This document shows, in pieces, positions 34,524 to 43,789 of a stretch of DNA of 64,000 nt (position 1 is the stretch's first letter; the number at the start of each line of letters is the position of its first letter). This stretch comes from Bradyrhizobium forestalis. Lineage in GTDB: Bacteria; Pseudomonadota; Alphaproteobacteria; Rhizobiales; Xanthobacteraceae. A program made the translations under genes and the position numbers. The notes beneath the pieces were generated by a model that was not told the origin of the DNA, did no database searches, and saw only the letters and a list, made by a program, of their open reading frames with translations. The stretch spans positions 1-64,000 of the forward strand of contig NZ_PGVG01000011.1 in the NCBI RefSeq assembly GCF_002795245.1. The letters are read 5' to 3'.

Positions 34524-35252
34524 ATGCGCGCCCACCAGATCATGACCCGGTCGGTCATCTCGGTCACCCCCGACACCAGCATCGTCGAAGCGGCAAATAT
34601 CATGCTGAAGCGACATGTCAGCGGTCTCACGGTGATCGACAATAGCGGCAAGCTGGTCGGTGTGGTGTCGGAAGGCGATTTCATCCGCCGCAGCGAAATC
34701 GGAACCGGGCGCAAGCGCGGGCGCTGGTTGCGGTTCATCCTCGGTCCGGGCACATCCGCCAGCGACTTCGTTCACGAGCACGGCCGCAAGGTCTCGGAAG
34801 TGATGACCGACTCGCCCGTGACCATCACGGAGGATACCGCGCTCGCGGAGATCGTCGATCTCATGGAGCGGAACAACGTGAAGCGACTGCCGGTCGTGCG
34901 CGGCGACAAGGTCGTTGGGATCGTATCCCGCGCCAATCTGCTGCAGGCGGTGGCAGGGCTCGCCCGCGAAGTACCGGATCCGACCGCGGACGACGATCAT
35001 ATTCGCAGCCGCATCATCGACACCATGGAGAAGAACGACTGGTGTCCGTTCGGACTGAACGTAATCGTGCGCGACGGTATCGTTCATCTCAGCGGCGTCA
35101 TCACCGAGGAGCGTGCACGGCAGGCCGCGATCGTCGCAGCGGAGAACGTCGAGGGCGTGAAGAAGGTGCACGACCATCTGTGCTGGGTCGACACCATGTC
35201 CGGCGTCTATCTGAACTCGCCCGAGGACGACGAGCTCGCCAAGGCGAGCTGA
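34524..35252 (+). CDS. CBS-domain pair with C-terminal BON domain
   Basis: A 242-residue protein: CBS domain 1 (about 5-62, 'IMTRSVISVTPDTSIVEA'), CBS domain 2 (about 90-150, 'VMTDSPVTITEDTALAEI') and a BON domain (about 160-230, 'GLNVIVRDGIVHLSGVI'). CBS pairs bind adenine nucleotides, and BON domains bind membranes or polymers, so it may be an energy-state sensor. Similar FixK-regulated CBS proteins are common in Bradyrhizobium. The start at 34524 begins the first CBS strand; the upstream extension to 34467 would overlap promoter sequence. Confidence 0.9.
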   Translation: MRAHQIMTRSVISVTPDTSIVEAANIMLKRHVSGLTVIDNSGKLVGVVSEGDFIRRSEIGTGRKRGRWLRFILGPGTSASDFVHEHGRKVSEVMTDSPVTITEDTALAEIVDLMERNNVKRLPVVRGDKVVGIVSRANLLQAVAGLAREVPDPTADDDHIRSRIIDTMEKNDWCPFGLNVIVRDGIVHLSGVITEERARQAAIVAAENVEGVKKVHDHLCWVDTMSGVYLNSPEDDELAKAS

Positions 35253-35278
35253 CCGAGGCGAGCTGATCGCGGCAGAGC

Positions 35279-35743
35279 TCAGCGAGGAATGACGGCGGTG
35301 GCTTCGATCTCGACGCGCGCCGCCTTCTCCACGAGGCGGACGACCTGAACCAGCGCCATCGCGGGATAGTGCGCTCCGAAGACGTCGCGGTAGACCCTGC
35401 CCAGCTCCTTCAGGCTGGCCAGGTACTCGTCCATGTCGACGACGTACCAGGTCAGGCGCACGAGGTGCTCGGGCCGGGCCCCGGCCTCGGCCAGGATCGC
35501 GTTGATGTTGCTCAAGGTCTGACGCACCTGTGCGACGAAGCCGTCGGCGAGACGCTCTTCGGCGTCCCAGCCGATCACCCCACCGGTGACGACGATGCGC
35601 CCCTCGGCAGCCATGCCGTTGGCATAGCCCTTCGGCACCGGCCAGCCTGATGGCTGGAGGATCTGCGCCTTGATGCGCGTTCCATCCTCGGCTGCTGTCG
35701 GCAGAACCGCGAGTTGCGGGCCCTTCGGCGTCGTCACAGACAA
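35279..35743 (-). CDS. RidA family (enamine/imine deaminase-like) protein
   Basis: A 154-residue YjgF/RidA-fold protein. The family core 'VVTGGVIGWDAEERLADGF' and 'IEATAVIPR' at the C-terminus are present, and Arg/Glu positions in 'RLTWYVVDMDEY' and 'ARVEIEA' fit an active trimer. RidA proteins speed hydrolysis of reactive enamines and imines. It is 15 bp downstream of the CoA ligase gene, in its operon. That fits the 2-aminobenzoate route, whose ring-reduced 2-amino intermediate is an enamine (inference). Confidence 0.88.
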   Translation of the reverse strand: MSVTTPKGPQLAVLPTAAEDGTRIKAQILQPSGWPVPKGYANGMAAEGRIVVTGGVIGWDAEERLADGFVAQVRQTLSNINAILAEAGARPEHLVRLTWYVVDMDEYLASLKELGRVYRDVFGAHYPAMALVQVVRLVEKAARVEIEATAVIPR

Positions 35744-35758
35744 TTCTCTATCCTTCTC

Positions 35759-37450
35759 TCATTCCGCAGCGACGCCTGAGGACGTCGCCGCGGCCTGCGC
35801 CAGCTGCCGCAGGGCAAAGCGTTTCAGCTTGCCGGTCTCGGTCTTCGGCAATAGCGCCACGAATTCGATGGCCCGCGGATATTTGTACGGCGCGATCTCG
35901 CGTTTGACATGTTCCTGCAACTCGGCCACGAGCTGAGCGTCAGCCGTCACGCCGGGCGCGGCGACGACATAGGCCTTGACGATCATGCCGCGCGCCTCGT
36001 CCGGGGCTCCGACCACACCGCATTCGGCGACCGCCGGATGCGTGAGCAGCGCCGCCTCGACATCGGTCCCTGCGATGTTGTAGCCGGCCGACACGATCAT
36101 GTCGTCGGAGCGCGACTGGTACCAGAAATAGCCGTCGCTATCCATCAGATAGGTGTCGCCGGTGATGTTCCAACCGTTCTGGACGTATTTCCGCTGCCGC
36201 TCGTCGGCCAGATAGCGGCAGCCGGTCGGCCCGCGCACGGCGAGCCGCCCCATCGTCCCGGGCGGCACGTCGCGGCCCTCGTCATCGACGATCTTGGCCT
36301 CATAGCCCGGCACGGGCTTTCCGGTGGCGCCGGGGCGGATGTCGTCCTCGGTCGCACTGATGAAGATGTGCAGCAGTTCGGTCGAACCGATGCCGTCCAT
36401 CAGCTTGATGCCGGTGGCCTTCAGCCAGGCTTCGAATGTCGGCTTGGGCAGCGTCTCGCCGGCGGAGACGCATTTGCGGAGCGAAGCAATGTTGCGGCCC
36501 GCGAGCTTGCCGAGCATGGCCCGGTATGCGGTCGGCGCCGTGAAGCAGACCGTGGTCTTGTACTGCTCGATCGCATTCAGAATGTCGTCCGGCGTCGTCT
36601 TCTCCAGCACCACGAAGGAAGCGCCGATATGCATCGGAAACAACACGCCGCCGAAGCCGAAGGTGAACGCGAGCGGCGCCGAGCCGATGAAGCGATCCTT
36701 CTGCTCGGCCCGCAAGATGTTGCGCGCATAGCCGTCGCAGACCGCGAGCATGTCGCGATGGAAATGCATGGTGCCCTTGGGATCGCCTGTCGTGCCCGAC
36801 GTGAAGGCGATCAGGCAGATGTCATCGGCGGCGGTATCGAGCGCCCCGAACTCCGGGCTCGCATCCGCGATCAGCGCTTCGAGCGAATCGGAAGCGCCGT
36901 TGCCCCAGTAAACGACGCGCTCGAGACCGGGTGCTGCGGCCTTCGCCTTCTCCATCTCCTCGGAGAGTTTTCCGTCGCACAGTGCCAGCGTGATCGCCGC
37001 TTTCTGGATCGGATAAGACAGTTCCTTGGCGCGGAGCAGCGGCATCGTCGCCACGACGATGCCGCCGGCCTTGATCACCGCCAAATAGGTCGCGACCATC
37101 ATGGGGTTGTTGGCAGAGCGCAACAGCACGCGGCCGCCGGGGACGAGACCAAGCTTGCCGACCAGCACGTTGGCGATGCGGTTCACCAGCGCCTGCAGCT
37201 CGCGATAGGTGTAGCTGACACCGGGGCTGACGACGCAAGGTGCATCGCCCTGGCCCTGCTCGACCCAGCGATCAAGGAAATAGCTGACGCAGTTCAGTCG
37301 CGGGGGATAGCGCAGCTCCGGCCGCGTGAAAATGAATTCGGGCCAGAGCTCGCGCGGCGGCAGATGCTGCCGCGCGAACGTATCGAGATGGGCCGTCGCG
37401 GCATTGCCGTCATGCGAGCCCGTCACTTGAACCTTGGCGGCGTTGGCCAT
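35759..37450 (-). CDS. 2-aminobenzoate/benzoate-CoA ligase
   Basis: A 563-residue AMP-forming aryl-CoA ligase. The P-loop 'FTSGTTGDPKGTMHFH' (about 219-234), 'GIGSTELLHIF' and the C-terminal 'KTETGKLKRFALR' with the catalytic Lys are present. The N-terminal region 'LPPRELWPEFIFTRPELRYP' is typical of the 2-aminobenzoate-CoA ligase branch of the benzoate-CoA ligase family. It activates the aromatic acid before ring attack. The regulon also encodes a fused aryl-CoA monooxygenase/reductase, which supports anthranilate as substrate; benzoate or salicylate are alternatives. A putative MarR site lies 51-78 bp upstream. Confidence 0.86.
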   Translation of the reverse strand: MANAAKVQVTGSHDGNAATAHLDTFARQHLPPRELWPEFIFTRPELRYPPRLNCVSYFLDRWVEQGQGDAPCVVSPGVSYTYRELQALVNRIANVLVGKLGLVPGGRVLLRSANNPMMVATYLAVIKAGGIVVATMPLLRAKELSYPIQKAAITLALCDGKLSEEMEKAKAAAPGLERVVYWGNGASDSLEALIADASPEFGALDTAADDICLIAFTSGTTGDPKGTMHFHRDMLAVCDGYARNILRAEQKDRFIGSAPLAFTFGFGGVLFPMHIGASFVVLEKTTPDDILNAIEQYKTTVCFTAPTAYRAMLGKLAGRNIASLRKCVSAGETLPKPTFEAWLKATGIKLMDGIGSTELLHIFISATEDDIRPGATGKPVPGYEAKIVDDEGRDVPPGTMGRLAVRGPTGCRYLADERQRKYVQNGWNITGDTYLMDSDGYFWYQSRSDDMIVSAGYNIAGTDVEAALLTHPAVAECGVVGAPDEARGMIVKAYVVAAPGVTADAQLVAELQEHVKREIAPYKYPRAIEFVALLPKTETGKLKRFALRQLAQAAATSSGVAAE

Positions 37451-37500
37451 CGCACGCTCCTTTCAGCATGGATTGCACCCGGCAGCACGATCTGGAAAAC

Positions 37501-37528
37501 ATTTTAGGCTTAAAACAATTTGGCGCAA
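37501..37528. promoter_or_regulatory. Putative MarR operator 1 (CoA ligase promoter)
   Basis: Core TTTTAGGCTTAAAA followed by 'CAATTTGGCGCAA'. Near-palindromic and AT-rich against a GC-rich background; related to five other sites between 38142 and 45570. Confidence 0.65.
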
Positions 37529-37598
37529 TAGCGGATTTTGGGCATGCCCTGCTTTTTCCGGCGGCAAAGGGGATTTGCGGCCTGCGCGGCCAGCCCGT

Positions 37599-38117
37599 TT
37601 ATGGCCGGCGCCGCGCGGCCGATTTCTGCGCCGAGGCCTTGGTCTTGGCGAGGAGGCGCATCAATTCGCGCACGTCCTTCGGCGAGAGGTCAGCGAAGAG
37701 ATCGGCGATCCAGGTTTCGTGCTCCGCAGCCATCCTGCGAAACTCCGCCCGGCCGAGCTTCGTGAGGCGGATCACCTGGACACGGCGGTCCGTCTCCGAG
37801 GTCCGCCGGTCGAGATGACCGGAGTCCACCAGCCGCTCCACGAGGCCGGTCACATTGCCGTTCGACACCATCATGCGCTTGGAGACATCGGACAGCGTCA
37901 TGCCATCAGGCGCCTTGTCGAGCTGCGCCATCAGGTCGAAACGCGGCAGCGTGACATCGAACCGCTGCCGCAGCCGGCCGCGCACCTCGCCCTCGATCAA
38001 GGTCGTGCAGGTCAAGAGCCGCAGCCACAGCCGAAGCTCTTCGGCGTGGTCCTCCGGTGTTTCGACGGCTTTGGTCTCGGAATCGAGCATGTTGATGCAG
38101 TCACTCACGGCCGGCAT
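37599..38117 (-). CDS. MarR family transcriptional regulator
   Basis: A 172-residue MarR protein. The winged helix lies at about 60-125: 'GMTLSDVSKRMMVSNGNVTG' (recognition helix) and the wing 'RRTSETDRRVQVIRLT'. MarR regulators of aryl-CoA pathways usually repress and are released by the aryl-CoA. The start is uncertain: 38117 is used; 38129 (GTG) and 38078 (ATG, MLDSETK) are in-frame options. It is flanked by the ligase gene and the binding-protein gene, both with putative operators, and one of the same sites sits just upstream of its own start, suggesting autoregulation. Confidence 0.88.
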   Translation of the reverse strand: MPAVSDCINMLDSETKAVETPEDHAEELRLWLRLLTCTTLIEGEVRGRLRQRFDVTLPRFDLMAQLDKAPDGMTLSDVSKRMMVSNGNVTGLVERLVDSGHLDRRTSETDRRVQVIRLTKLGRAEFRRMAAEHETWIADLFADLSPKDVRELMRLLAKTKASAQKSAARRRP

Positions 38118-38141
38118 TGGCGCCGGCACGGATTCCCCAAC

Positions 38142-38160
38142 GTTTTGAGCTTCAAATAAA
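38142..38160. promoter_or_regulatory. Putative MarR operator 2 (own promoter)
   Basis: GTTTTGAGCTTCAAATAAA, about 25-43 nt upstream of the MarR gene start. Confidence 0.5.
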
Positions 38161-38210
38161 TCCGAGCCGGCTGCAAGTCCAAAGCTGCAACAATCGACCG
38201 CACGCCGATT

Positions 38211-38238
38211 TCTTTAGGCTTCAAATAATTGGCGCGCC
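38211..38238. promoter_or_regulatory. Putative MarR operator 3 (binding-protein promoter)
   Basis: TCTTTAGGCTTCAAATAATT followed by 'GGCGCGCC'. It shares the core and the downstream 'AATTnGCGC' part with operators 1 and 4. Confidence 0.6.
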
Positions 38239-38365
38239 GCTTGCATGCGCAATTGCCCGCAAGCATGCGATGCCTCCAGCTCGGCTTGCCGCGGCGGCCG
38301 TCATCGGCATAAGCTTGGATTGGAGTACGTGGCTTGCAGCGCAAGCCAATCGTCACGAGGGACAG

Positions 38366-39544
38366 ATGATGAAGACGCAAATGACCTTGGCCGCAGCCGC
38401 AATGCTGCTCGGCACCGTGGTGCCCCCTGCCCTCGCCCAGGACAAAATCAAGCTGGGTGTGATCGTGACCCTGTCGGGACCTGCCGCCGCGCTTGGCCAA
38501 CAGGTTCGCGACGGCTTCACGCTCGCCGTGAAGGATCTCGGCAGCAAGATGGGCGGCCGCGACGTCGAAGTCGTCGTCGTCGACGACGAGCTCAAGCCGG
38601 ATGCAGCAGTGACGAAGGTGAAGGGCCTTCTCGAGCGGGAGAAGGTCGACTTCGTGGTCGGGCCGATCTTCTCGAACATCCTCCAGGCGATCCACCGGCC
38701 CATCACGGAATCGAAAACCTTCCTGATCAGCCCCAATGCCGGGCCGTCGACCTTCGCCGGCAAGGACTGCAACCCGTTCTTCTATGTGACGTCCTATCAG
38801 AACGATCAGGTGCACGAGATCCTCGGCAAGGTCGCGCAGGATCGCGGCTACAAGCGCATGTACCTGATGGTCCCCAACTATCAGGCCGGCAAGGATTCGG
38901 TCGCGGGCTTCAAGCTCGACTACAAGGGGGAGATCGCCGAAGAATCCTACATGCCGCTGAACACGCTGGATTTCCAGCCGGAGCTCTCCAAGATCTCCTC
39001 GCAGAAGCCCGATGCGCTGTTCACGTTCATGCCGGGCGGCCTCGGCGTCAATCTCGTCAAGCAGTACCGCCAGGCGGGCCTTGCAGACAGCATTCCGGTG
39101 CTCTCGGCGTTCACGGTGGATGAATCGACCCTGCCGGCGCAGCAGGATGCGGCGGTCGGCATGTTCGGCGGTGCGAACTGGGCGCCCAATCTCGACAATC
39201 CCCAGAACAAGAAGTTCGTTGCCGCCTATGAGGCCGCCTACAACAGTGTTCCCGGCACCTACGCCTTCCAGGCCTACGACGCCGCGATGCTGATCGAGAG
39301 CGCCGTCAAGGCCGTGAAGGGCGACCTCTCCAACAAGGACGCGGTCGCCGCCGCCTTGAAGAAAGCCGACTTCACCTCGCTGCGCGGCACCTTCAAGTTC
39401 AACACCAACGGCTATCCGATCCAGGATTTCTACCTGACCAAGGTCGCCAAGCGTCCGGACGGCAAGTTCCAGACCGAGATCGTGCAGAAGGTCTTTGAGA
39501 ACTACGGCGACCGCTACGCCAAGGATTGCAAGGCGGCGAACTGA
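38366..39544 (+). CDS. ABC transporter substrate-binding protein (LivK-type)
   Basis: A 392-residue periplasmic receptor of the branched-chain amino-acid/aromatic-acid type (type I fold). A signal peptide is clear (core about 8-22, cleavage near 'PALAQDK'), followed by 'KLGVIVTLSGPAAALGQQVRDG' (about 28-49; shown only in part by key residues) and 'YQAGKDSVAGF'. Aromatic-acid receptors such as those for benzoate derivatives belong here, which fits uptake of the pathway substrate. No permease or ATPase genes are adjacent, so it must use a transporter encoded elsewhere. The start at 38366 begins the signal peptide; the longer frame from 38117 is promoter sequence. It is followed 25 bp later by a cupin gene. 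Confidence 0.9.
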   Translation: MMKTQMTLAAAAMLLGTVVPPALAQDKIKLGVIVTLSGPAAALGQQVRDGFTLAVKDLGSKMGGRDVEVVVVDDELKPDAAVTKVKGLLEREKVDFVVGPIFSNILQAIHRPITESKTFLISPNAGPSTFAGKDCNPFFYVTSYQNDQVHEILGKVAQDRGYKRMYLMVPNYQAGKDSVAGFKLDYKGEIAEESYMPLNTLDFQPELSKISSQKPDALFTFMPGGLGVNLVKQYRQAGLADSIPVLSAFTVDESTLPAQQDAAVGMFGGANWAPNLDNPQNKKFVAAYEAAYNSVPGTYAFQAYDAAMLIESAVKAVKGDLSNKDAVAAALKKADFTSLRGTFKFNTNGYPIQDFYLTKVAKRPDGKFQTEIVQKVFENYGDRYAKDCKAAN

Positions 39545-39569
39545 GCCGAAGCGTTACGGGAGGACTGCA

Positions 39570-40025
39570 ATGAAGAGCGAAATCACCGGCATCACCCGGG
39601 CCAATGAGGGCATCCAGGGCATCTCCTGGAACATCCTCGGCCAGACCTATGTGCCGAAGAGCTACGCCGAGAACAGCTTCTCCTGGCATGCGACGCTGCC
39701 ACCGGGCACCTTCGTGCCGCCGCACATCCATCCCGACCAGGACGAGTATCTCTACATGCTGGAGGGCAAGCTCGATTTCGTGCTCGGTAATTCGGAAGCG
39801 CAGGCAACCGCGGGCGACCTGATCCGCCTGGGCATGGGCGTGCCGCACGGCATCTTCAACAAGTCGGAGCAGACCGCAAAGGTGCTGTTCTGGGTCTCCC
39901 CGAGCCGCAAGCTGTTCGACCTGTTCTGGGGCCTTCACAACATGAAGGAACAGAAGCCCGAGGACGTGGTGGCGATGGCCGCCGAGTTCAACATCCACTT
40001 CCTGCCGCCGCCTCCCGGCGGCTAG
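39570..40025 (+). CDS. Cupin domain protein
   Basis: A 151-residue single cupin. Motif 1 'PHIHPDQDEYLYMLEGKL' (about 51-68) contains two His and a Glu as likely metal ligands, and motif 2 'GIPHGIFN'-like 'GVPHGIFN' supplies another His. It could be a small dioxygenase, isomerase or ligand-binding protein; the exact role is unknown. It follows the binding-protein gene in the MarR-site-controlled unit and is convergent with the flavin monooxygenase gene. Confidence 0.85.
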   Translation: MKSEITGITRANEGIQGISWNILGQTYVPKSYAENSFSWHATLPPGTFVPPHIHPDQDEYLYMLEGKLDFVLGNSEAQATAGDLIRLGMGVPHGIFNKSEQTAKVLFWVSPSRKLFDLFWGLHNMKEQKPEDVVAMAAEFNIHFLPPPPGG

Positions 40026-40034
40026 CAGCGTATC

Positions 40035-41285
40035 TCAAGCGCGCACTGCCGCAAGTCCCGGCACCGCGGCGAAACCGGCCTTGGTGGCATAGCCGCGCAC
40101 GATGGCTTCGCGCTGGGAATAGCTCAGGACGTTGTCGACATTGTCGAAGCCGTCGGGCGCGAGCTGCTCGACGGCGTCGATGACGCCCTCGGGCCCGCCA
40201 CGCCGGTTGGAGCGGACGATCTCGGCCGTCATCGGCAGGCGCTTCTTCTCGTACTCGAGCAAGGCCTGACGCGGGTGTTCGGCGCGCACCAGCGTATCCG
40301 CAAGGCAGCGCGCGTCGAGAATGGCCTGCGAGGCGCCATTGGAGCCGACCGGGTACATGGGGTGCGCGGCATCGCCGAGCAGCGTGACTCTGCCCGATGA
40401 CCAATAAGGCAAGGGATCACGGTCACAGGTTGGATATTCGTAGAATTCGGGCGTTGCCGAGATCAGGCTCTTCACGTCGATGTAGGGAACCGAGAAGCGC
40501 GCGACATGCGGCATCAGCTCCTCACGGCGGCCCGGCCGCGACCAGTCTTCCTTCCGTGGCGGCGGTGCGTTGCCCTCGCCCACTTTCACCAGCACCGCCC
40601 AATTGGTCAGCCGGCTTGCCGGGCTCGATCCTTCCGCGATCGGGTAGATCACCACCTTGGCATTGAGACCGCCGGCCACGATCATTGACTTGCCGGTCAG
40701 GAACAGCGGCCAGTCGCGGGCGCCGCGCCACAACATCAAGCCGTTCCAGCACGGCGGCCCCTCGTTCGGGAACAGTGTCTCGCGCACGCGCGAATGGATG
40801 CCGTCGGCGCCGATCAGGATATCGCCACGCGCGGTGTGGACGTGCGCGCCGGCGCGATCGAAGAAGTAGGCGGTGACGCCGCCCTCATCCTGCGTGAAGG
40901 CACCAAGCCGGCAGCCGGTGTGAATCGCCTGCGGCCCAAACCGCTCTTCGACGGCGCGATGGATGACGCCCTGAAGGCGGCCACGGTGGATCGAGAATTG
41001 CGGCACGTCGTGACCGGCGTCGATGCCGCGGGCTTCGCGCCAGACCTCCTGGCCGTGGCGGTTGAGGTAATAGAGCTGATCAGTGCGGATCGCGACGTCG
41101 TCGAGCTTCTGCAACAGGCCGAGCCCGGCCAACTCGCGCATGGCATGCGGCAGCGTGTTGATGCCGACGCCGAGCTCGCGAATAGTGTCGGCCTGCTCGT
41201 AGATCTCGCAATCCAGGCCGCGCGAGCGGAACATCAATGCCGTGGTGAGACCACCGATACCGCCACCGACGATAATCGCCTTCAT
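40035..41285 (-). CDS. Flavin-dependent monooxygenase (group A, PHBH-like)
   Basis: A 416-residue class A FAD monooxygenase. The dinucleotide-binding 'AIIVGGGIGGLTTALMFRSRG' region opens the protein, 'ILIGADGIHSRVRE' (DG motif) is near 157-170 and 'VTLLGDAAHPMYPVGSNGA' (GD motif) near 297-315. It would hydroxylate an aromatic ring using NAD(P)H and O2. It is 51 bp downstream of the fused monooxygenase/reductase and probably in its operon. The substrate is unknown; salicylate-hydroxylase- or PhzS-like activities are possible. Confidence 0.88.
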   Translation of the reverse strand: MKAIIVGGGIGGLTTALMFRSRGLDCEIYEQADTIRELGVGINTLPHAMRELAGLGLLQKLDDVAIRTDQLYYLNRHGQEVWREARGIDAGHDVPQFSIHRGRLQGVIHRAVEERFGPQAIHTGCRLGAFTQDEGGVTAYFFDRAGAHVHTARGDILIGADGIHSRVRETLFPNEGPPCWNGLMLWRGARDWPLFLTGKSMIVAGGLNAKVVIYPIAEGSSPASRLTNWAVLVKVGEGNAPPPRKEDWSRPGRREELMPHVARFSVPYIDVKSLISATPEFYEYPTCDRDPLPYWSSGRVTLLGDAAHPMYPVGSNGASQAILDARCLADTLVRAEHPRQALLEYEKKRLPMTAEIVRSNRRGGPEGVIDAVEQLAPDGFDNVDNVLSYSQREAIVRGYATKAGFAAVPGLAAVRA

Positions 41286-41336
41286 CGCCCAAACTCCACT
41301 CGAAACACAGGCAATGGGTTAACGTCGCACGGGCGG

Positions 41337-43688
41337 TCACTCCGCCGCAAGCGGCTTTGTCGCCTCCGCCTTGAGCTCGGCCCGGGTCTTGGGCTTAGCC
41401 TTAATTCTCAGCTCCTCGAGGTCCTGGCGGTCGCGCACGCTGTTCCGGAAAATCTGATCCTTGCCGGGCAGATATTGCGGCGGGCAGAAGGCGTCGTTTG
41501 CCCCGTACCAGGCCGCCGCCTTCATGGTGAAGAAGGGGTCGACAAGATGCGGACGACCGAGTGCGACGAGATCGGCCCGGCCGGCGGCCAAAATGGTGTT
41601 GGCCTGGTCCGCCGTGGTGATGTTGCCGACGCACATGGTGGCCACGCGCGCCTCGTTGCGGACCTGGTCGGAGAAGGGCGTCTGGAACATGCGCCCGTAG
41701 ACCGGCTGCGCATCGCGCACGGTCTGGCCGGTCGAGACATCGACAAGATCGACACCCGCCTCGGCGAAGGCGCGCGCGACGGCGACGGCGTCGTCGCCGG
41801 TGATGCCACCGTCAGCCCAGTCGGTCGCGGAGATGCGCACCGACATCGGCTTGTACGATGGCCACGCCGCACGCAGCGCTTCGAACACCTCGAGCGGGAA
41901 GCGCAGCCGTTTTTCAAGCAAACCGCCATACTCGTCCGTACGGGTATTGGTCAGCGGCGAGATGAAGCTCGCGAGCAGATACCCGTGAGCACAGTGCAAT
42001 TCGAGCATGTCGAAGCCGCAGCGCTCGCCGCGCTCGGCCGCCGCGACGAAAGCGTCTCTCACCGCATTCATGCCGGCCCGATCGAGCTCGCGCGGCATTT
42101 GGCTGTCGGGGAAATAGGGCAAGGGCGAAGCCGAAAAGACCTCCCAGCCGCCCTGCTCCAGGGGACGGTCCATGCCGTCCCACATCAACTTGGTTGCGCC
42201 CTTGCGGCCGGCGTGGCCCAGCTGGAGGCAGATCCTCGCGGCCGAATTGCCGTGGACGAAATCCACGATGCGCCGCCATGCGGCCTCCTGCTCGTCGTTC
42301 CACAGGCCGGCGCAGCCGGGCGTGATCCGAGCGTCGCGGCTGACGCAGGTCATCTCGGTGAAAATCAGCCCGGCGCCGCCGATCGCGCGCGAGCCGTAAT
42401 GCACGAGGTGGAAGTCCGTCGGCACACCCTCCTGCGCCGAATACATGCACATCGGCGACATCACCGCGCGATTGGCGAGCTTCATTTCACGCAAGCGGAA
42501 CGGCTGGAACAGCGGCACCATCGGCTGATCCGTGTCGACATCGAAGCCACTGCGGCGCACCTGCCTGGCAAACGACTTGTCGACCTCCGCCACGAAATCC
42601 GGCGCGCGAAGTTTCAGATTGTCATAGGTGATCGCCTTCGAGCGCGTCATGACGCCGAAGGCGAACTGCACCGGGTCGAAATCCCAGAAGCGGTCGACAT
42701 GCTCGAACCACACCAGCGAGACGTCGGCGGCATGCTGCGTCTTCTCAACCTCCTCGCGACGGCCTTGCTCATAGACCTCCAGCGCCGCCTCGATGCTGGG
42801 CGCCTTCTCCATGGCTTCGGCCAGCGCGATCGCGTCCTCCATCGCAAGCTTCGTGCCGGAGCCGATCGAGAAATGCGCGCTCGCCTTGGCATCCCCGAGC
42901 AGGACCATGTTGTCCTTGACCCAGCGCTTGCTGCGGATCATGGGGAAGTTGCGCCACATCGAGCGGTTGGTCAGCAGCTTGTGCCCATCAAGGAACCAGC
43001 CGAAGATGTCCGCCATCCGCGCAGCGGACTGAGCCTCGTCCAGCCCTGTCAGCCCCGCCCGCTCGAACGTTTCAGGGTCAGTCTCGAAGATCCAGGTCGA
43101 ATGCCCGGCCTCGTACTGATAGGCATGGGCGATGAACGGCCCCCACTCGGTTTCCTGGAAGATGAAGGTGAAGGCATCGAGCGGCCTGGTCGATCCCATC
43201 CAGGCGAACTTGTTGGAGCGGACGTCGACCTCTGGCTGGAAATGATCGACGTATTTCTCGCGGAAACGGCTGTTGATGCCGTCGGCGATGAGGATGAGAT
43301 CGGCATCGGCGAAGCGGGATTCATCGTCGATGTCCACCTCGAACTGCAGCGCGACGCCAAGCTCTCTCGCGCGCTCCTGGAGGATCAGAAGCAGCTTGCG
43401 TCGCGAGCAGCCGCAAAAGCCGTTGCCGCCGACCCGATGCACCGTGCCGCGGAAATGCACGGCTATGTCGTCCCAATAGGCGAATTCCTGGGTGATGCGG
43501 CGGTAGCTCGGAAGATCGTGCCTCTCGAAATTATCGAGAGTCGCATCCGAGAACACCACGCCGAAGCCGAAGGTGTCGTCGGCCCGATTGCGCTCATAGA
43601 CCGTGATGTCGGCGGACGGCCGCTGCTTCTTCAGCAGAATCGCAGCATAGAGACCCGCAGGTCCGCCACCGATGATCGCGACTTTCAT
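41337..43688 (-). CDS. Fused aryl-CoA monooxygenase / OYE-type reductase (2-aminobenzoyl-CoA or salicylyl-CoA)
   Basis: A 783-residue two-domain flavoenzyme. Residues about 1-380 form a FAD hydroxylase ('[17 protein letters not shown]', '[13 protein letters not shown]', '[17 protein letters not shown]'); residues about 390-765 form an old-yellow-enzyme-type NADH:flavin oxidoreductase ('[20 protein letters not shown]', '[12 protein letters not shown]'). This fusion is known as 2-aminobenzoyl-CoA monooxygenase/reductase, which hydroxylates and then reduces the ring to a 2-amino-5-oxocyclohexene-carboxyl-CoA; related fusions are annotated as salicylyl-CoA 5-hydroxylases. The gene set favours the former. 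A putative MarR site lies 33-61 bp upstream. Confidence 0.87.
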   Translation of the reverse strand: MKVAIIGGGPAGLYAAILLKKQRPSADITVYERNRADDTFGFGVVFSDATLDNFERHDLPSYRRITQEFAYWDDIAVHFRGTVHRVGGNGFCGCSRRKLLLILQERARELGVALQFEVDIDDESRFADADLILIADGINSRFREKYVDHFQPEVDVRSNKFAWMGSTRPLDAFTFIFQETEWGPFIAHAYQYEAGHSTWIFETDPETFERAGLTGLDEAQSAARMADIFGWFLDGHKLLTNRSMWRNFPMIRSKRWVKDNMVLLGDAKASAHFSIGSGTKLAMEDAIALAEAMEKAPSIEAALEVYEQGRREEVEKTQHAADVSLVWFEHVDRFWDFDPVQFAFGVMTRSKAITYDNLKLRAPDFVAEVDKSFARQVRRSGFDVDTDQPMVPLFQPFRLREMKLANRAVMSPMCMYSAQEGVPTDFHLVHYGSRAIGGAGLIFTEMTCVSRDARITPGCAGLWNDEQEAAWRRIVDFVHGNSAARICLQLGHAGRKGATKLMWDGMDRPLEQGGWEVFSASPLPYFPDSQMPRELDRAGMNAVRDAFVAAAERGERCGFDMLELHCAHGYLLASFISPLTNTRTDEYGGLLEKRLRFPLEVFEALRAAWPSYKPMSVRISATDWADGGITGDDAVAVARAFAEAGVDLVDVSTGQTVRDAQPVYGRMFQTPFSDQVRNEARVATMCVGNITTADQANTILAAGRADLVALGRPHLVDPFFTMKAAAWYGANDAFCPPQYLPGKDQIFRNSVRDRQDLEELRIKAKPKTRAELKAEATKPLAAE

Positions 43689-43720
43689 GGGAGCCTCGCC
43701 ACTTCACCCGGCCATGAAAC

Positions 43721-43749
43721 TATTTTAAGCCTAAAATAATTTCGCGCAA
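43721..43749. promoter_or_regulatory. Putative MarR operator 4 (aryl-CoA monooxygenase promoter)
   Basis: The core TTTTAAGCCTAAAA is followed by 'TAATTTCGCGCAA'. This is the site closest to the shared pattern. Confidence 0.65.
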
Positions 43750-43789
43750 GTCCCCGTTGCTGGTGTGGCCGCCATAAAGACGATCGGCC

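Noticed and set aside
37599..38129. GTG start at 38129 for the MarR gene
   Set aside because: No RBS and it would place the start almost within the putative operator at 38142; 38117 is used, though this remains uncertain.
40794..43739. A 981-codon open frame on the plus strand, antisense to the fused aryl-CoA monooxygenase and flavin monooxygenase
   Set aside because: It is Arg/His/Asp-rich shadow sequence typical of high-GC DNA, spans two real genes and shows no domain.
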